Shown one piece after another: positions 61,976 to 64,000 of a stretch of 64,000 nucleotides of DNA. Each line of letters begins with the position of its first letter. Position 1 is the first letter of the stretch. A program made the position numbers and the translations under genes. The notes under the pieces are model-generated. The model did not search any database, was not told where the DNA came from, and worked only from the letters and a program-made list of their open reading frames with translations. Origin of the DNA: Persicitalea jodogahamensis (lineage in GTDB: Bacteria > Bacteroidota > Bacteroidia > Cytophagales > Spirosomataceae); the NCBI RefSeq assembly GCF_014651615.1, contig NZ_BMXF01000002.1, positions 227,439 through 291,438 on the forward strand, in the 5' to 3' direction.

Positions 61976-63412
61976 TTATTCCACCACGCTCAGCTTCAAG
62001 GCATTCGTCTTACGATGCTTGGAAATGGGCATGCTCAGTGTATTGATAAACACATCACCCGAGGATAATTCACCGCGTTCGACAAGGAGTTGTTTAATGT
62101 CGTTGATAAGTTCGTCGGTAGAAGCTTCCTCATCGGCTTCGTAGTAATGGCATTGGGTACCCCAGTACAGTCCCAATGTGTTCATCAGGCGGCGGTTGGA
62201 GGTAAAAATCAGGAGGTTGGCCTTAGGGCGGTGGTGCGACAGCCGGAATGACGTGTAGCCCGAGCGGGTAATGCCGATGATGGCTTTCGCTTCGGTGTCG
62301 CGGGCCAGGCGGCAGGCGCTCATCACCACGTTGTCGTTCAGTTGATCCTCGCTGGGATTCTGGTTGACATGCGTGTGCCACTTATAGTACACAGCGCCCG
62401 TCTTCTCGACCTGCTCAATGGTTTTGGTCATGCTCTGCACGGCCAGCAGCGGGTACTTTCCCGAAGCGGTTTCGGCACTCAACATCACGGCGTCGGCTCC
62501 GTCGAGGACGGAATTGGCCACGTCGTTGACCTCGGCGCGGGTTGGGCGCGGGCTTTCGATCATGCTTTCCAGCATCTGCGTCGCCACGATCACGGGCTTG
62601 CCCGCCCGGTTGCATTTCTCCACGATCATCTTCTGGATCATCGGCACTTCCTCGGCGGGCATTTCCACGCCCAGATCGCCCCGTGCCACCATTACGGCGT
62701 CGGTGGCGGCGATAATCTCGTCAATGTTCCTGATCGCCTCTGGTTTTTCCAGTTTGGCGACCACGCGTACTTCCTTGCCTTTGGACTTAATGTAATCTTT
62801 CACTTCCTGGATGTCCGACGCACGGCGGACAAACGACAGCGCGATCCATTCAACACCGTGTTCCAGGCCGAAGTCCAGATCTTCGTAATCCTTCTCAGTC
62901 ACGGAAGGCATCGACACCTGCGTATTGGGCAGGTTGACGCCTTTTTTGGATTTGAGATAGCCACCGTATACGACTTCAGTCACTACGTCGCTATCCTCAA
63001 TGCCCGTCACCTTCACTTCCAGTTTGCCGTCGTCCATCAGAATGCGGTCGCCAATGCGGACGTCGTTGTACATGCCGTCGTACGGCGTGCTCACTTTTTC
63101 GGCGGTACCAAGTACCTCGACATTGGTCAGCACCAGCCTTTGACCGGCCGTGATCAGGACGCCATCCTTCTCAGCTACGTTGCCGATACGGATCTTCGGG
63201 CCCTGCAAATCCTGCAATACGCAGAGATTCATGTCGTGCTCTTCGTTGATTTCGCGGATGCGGTTCAGCCGTTCGAGGTGGTCGGCGTGACTGCCATGCG
63301 AGAAATTCAGGCGAAAGACATTGACCCCGGCCCGGGCCAGTGCCAGCAACTGTTCCTTACTTTCTGATGTGGGGCCAACGGTGGCGACGATTTTGGTTTT
63401 CTTTTGGGACAT
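61976..63412 (-). CDS. pyk: Pyruvate kinase
   Basis: This glycolytic enzyme converts phosphoenolpyruvate and ADP to pyruvate and ATP in the cytoplasm. The 478-residue protein begins KKTKIVATVGPTSESKEQLL. It has FRLNFSHGSHADH (substrate loop), LQDLQGPKIRIG, MVARGDLGVEMPAEEVP (metal and phosphate site) and MLESMIESPRPTRAEVNDVANSVLDGADAVMLSAETA. The length matches the bacterial type. It ends 22 bp before a strong terminator and starts 96 bp after the priA end, with a repeat-rich spacer between them. Confidence 0.97.
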   Translation of the reverse strand: MSQKKTKIVATVGPTSESKEQLLALARAGVNVFRLNFSHGSHADHLERLNRIREINEEHDMNLCVLQDLQGPKIRIGNVAEKDGVLITAGQRLVLTNVEVLGTAEKVSTPYDGMYNDVRIGDRILMDDGKLEVKVTGIEDSDVVTEVVYGGYLKSKKGVNLPNTQVSMPSVTEKDYEDLDFGLEHGVEWIALSFVRRASDIQEVKDYIKSKGKEVRVVAKLEKPEAIRNIDEIIAATDAVMVARGDLGVEMPAEEVPMIQKMIVEKCNRAGKPVIVATQMLESMIESPRPTRAEVNDVANSVLDGADAVMLSAETASGKYPLLAVQSMTKTIEQVEKTGAVYYKWHTHVNQNPSEDQLNDNVVMSACRLARDTEAKAIIGITRSGYTSFRLSHHRPKANLLIFTSNRRLMNTLGLYWGTQCHYYEADEEASTDELINDIKQLLVERGELSSGDVFINTLSMPISKHRKTNALKLSVVE

Positions 63413-63419
63413 GAATTAA

Positions 63420-63509
63420 TTAGTGAATGTCGGAATTAGTGAATGTCGGAATAAGAAGGAAGGTATGAGTATTCCGACATTCCAAATTCACTAATTCCAA
63501 ATTGGAATT
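63420..63509. repeat. Tandem and inverted repeats in the priA-pyk spacer
   Basis: TTAGTGAATGTCGGAA occurs twice in tandem (63420-63435, 63436-63451). An interrupted inverted copy follows (63472-63494, with a six-base insertion). A perfect palindrome AATTCCAA-a-TTGGAATT spans 63493-63509, touching the priA stop. The set could fold as one structured spacer. Confidence 0.75.
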
Positions 63510-64000
63510 TACATTGAATCGACATCCACCACCACGTTCACGTTTTTCAGCGTTTTATCGGTGAGAATGTCGGTGACTTTTTCCTGGATGAATGACTTTA
63601 CGGCCTTAAAATTAATCTTTTCCCTTTCAAGTTTAATGAGAATGTTGAACAAATACTGATTTCGGACCCGCTCGACCAGCGGCGGTTCGGGGCCCAGCAC
63701 GCGACTTTGGCCAAGTTCGGTGAGCAGTAATTCGGCAAGGGTGGTAGCGGCCCGCTGGGCCGTGTCGCGGTCGGTATGCTTGACAATCAGCTTGATAAGG
63801 CGGCTGAACGGCGGGTAGTTGTACTCCTCCCGCTCGCTAATTTCGGTGTTGTACATCGTGCGGTAATCGTTCCTGATCACCCACCTCAAAATTTCCTGGC
63901 CCGGGTTGTGGGTTTGGATCAACACCTTGCCGGGCTTGCCCGCCCGACGACCCGCTCGCCCGCTCACTTGCGTGAGCATCTGAAAGGCCCGCTCCGATGC
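63509..64000 (-). CDS. priA: Primosomal protein N' (PriA helicase), C-terminal part
   Basis: This is the replication-restart helicase, cut by the right edge of the window; only the last 163 residues are present. They begin ASERAFQMLTQVSGRAGRAG, helicase motif VI, and continue through LIQTHNPGQEILRWVIRNDY and EISEREEYNYPPFSRLIKL. They then run through ELGQSRVLGPEPPLVERVRN to a C-terminal domain ending NVVVDVDSM, all in the expected PriA order. The gene reads toward pyk on the minus strand. Confidence 0.95.
   Translation of the reverse strand, partial: ASERAFQMLTQVSGRAGRRAGKPGKVLIQTHNPGQEILRWVIRNDYRTMYNTEISEREEYNYPPFSRLIKLIVKHTDRDTAQRAATTLAELLLTELGQSRVLGPEPPLVERVRNQYLFNILIKLEREKINFKAVKSFIQEKVTDILTDKTLKNVNVVVDVDSM

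Overview
The window looks like chromosomal DNA from a Bacteroidota bacterium of the Cytophagales, probably a Spirosomaceae/Dyadobacter-like lineage. The evidence is two SusC/SusD pairs, a FecR anti-sigma factor with a DUF4974-like end, a type IX secretion (T9SS) C-terminal sorting domain, the acpP-fabF-rnc and pntAA-pntAB-pntB gene orders, TAnnTTTG-type -7 promoter boxes, and a lack of clear Shine-Dalgarno sites. Base composition is roughly half G+C in the core genes and visibly more AT-rich in the toxin/antitoxin and defence genes. The genus is inference only. I recognised no rRNA, tRNA, CRISPR array or intact insertion sequence.

Layout. 0.1-6.5 kb: lipid and envelope core genes (acpP, fabF, rnc, divergent kdsA) and the proton-translocating transhydrogenase pnt operon. 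6.7-11.3 kb: a small lipoprotein and a very large T9SS-exported ExeM/NucH-like nuclease. 11.3-18.7 kb, all minus strand: Gfo/Idh/MocA oxidoreductase, MoxR ATPase, dnaG overlapped by a VapBC-like pair, and an M1 peptidase preceded at 5 bp by an MNT-HEPN pair. 18.8-25.8 kb: DUF3748 protein and DapA-like lyase (coupled), divergent M81 peptidase, then a serine hydrolase with an ECF sigma factor and a four-helix membrane protein. 26-31.5 kb: a SusC/SusD pair with a divergent DeoR-family regulator. 31.5-34.4 kb: RtcB and a FAS1 lipoprotein.

34.7-49.5 kb: a polysaccharide-utilisation-type locus, all plus strand: DUF6134 protein, ECF sigma, FecR anti-sigma, STN-bearing SusC, SusD, GH92 alpha-mannosidase, sulfatase, FG-GAP repeat protein. 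It is bracketed by two paralogous FAS1 lipoproteins. The likely logic is that the SusC STN domain signals glycan capture to FecR, releasing the sigma factor; the GH92 and sulfatase then attack a sulfated mannose-containing glycan in the periplasm or at the surface.

49.7-53.5 kb: a Ca2+-type P-ATPase and a divergent nitroreductase/HxlR pair sharing a palindromic promoter region. 53.6-57.3 kb: an AT-rich defence/toxin island holding a PIN toxin with its antitoxin, a DUF3368/UPF0175 pair, a nonsense-mutated antitoxin remnant, three diverged copies of an intergenic repeat, and a two-gene unit joining a GmrS-like DUF262 protein to a HEPN RNase-like protein. That two-gene unit is the best candidate for an under-described defence system. 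57.4-64 kb: a TldD/TldE peptidase pair in which only TldD has a Tat-like signal, a DUF1080 protein, pyruvate kinase, and the C-terminus of PriA cut by the window edge.
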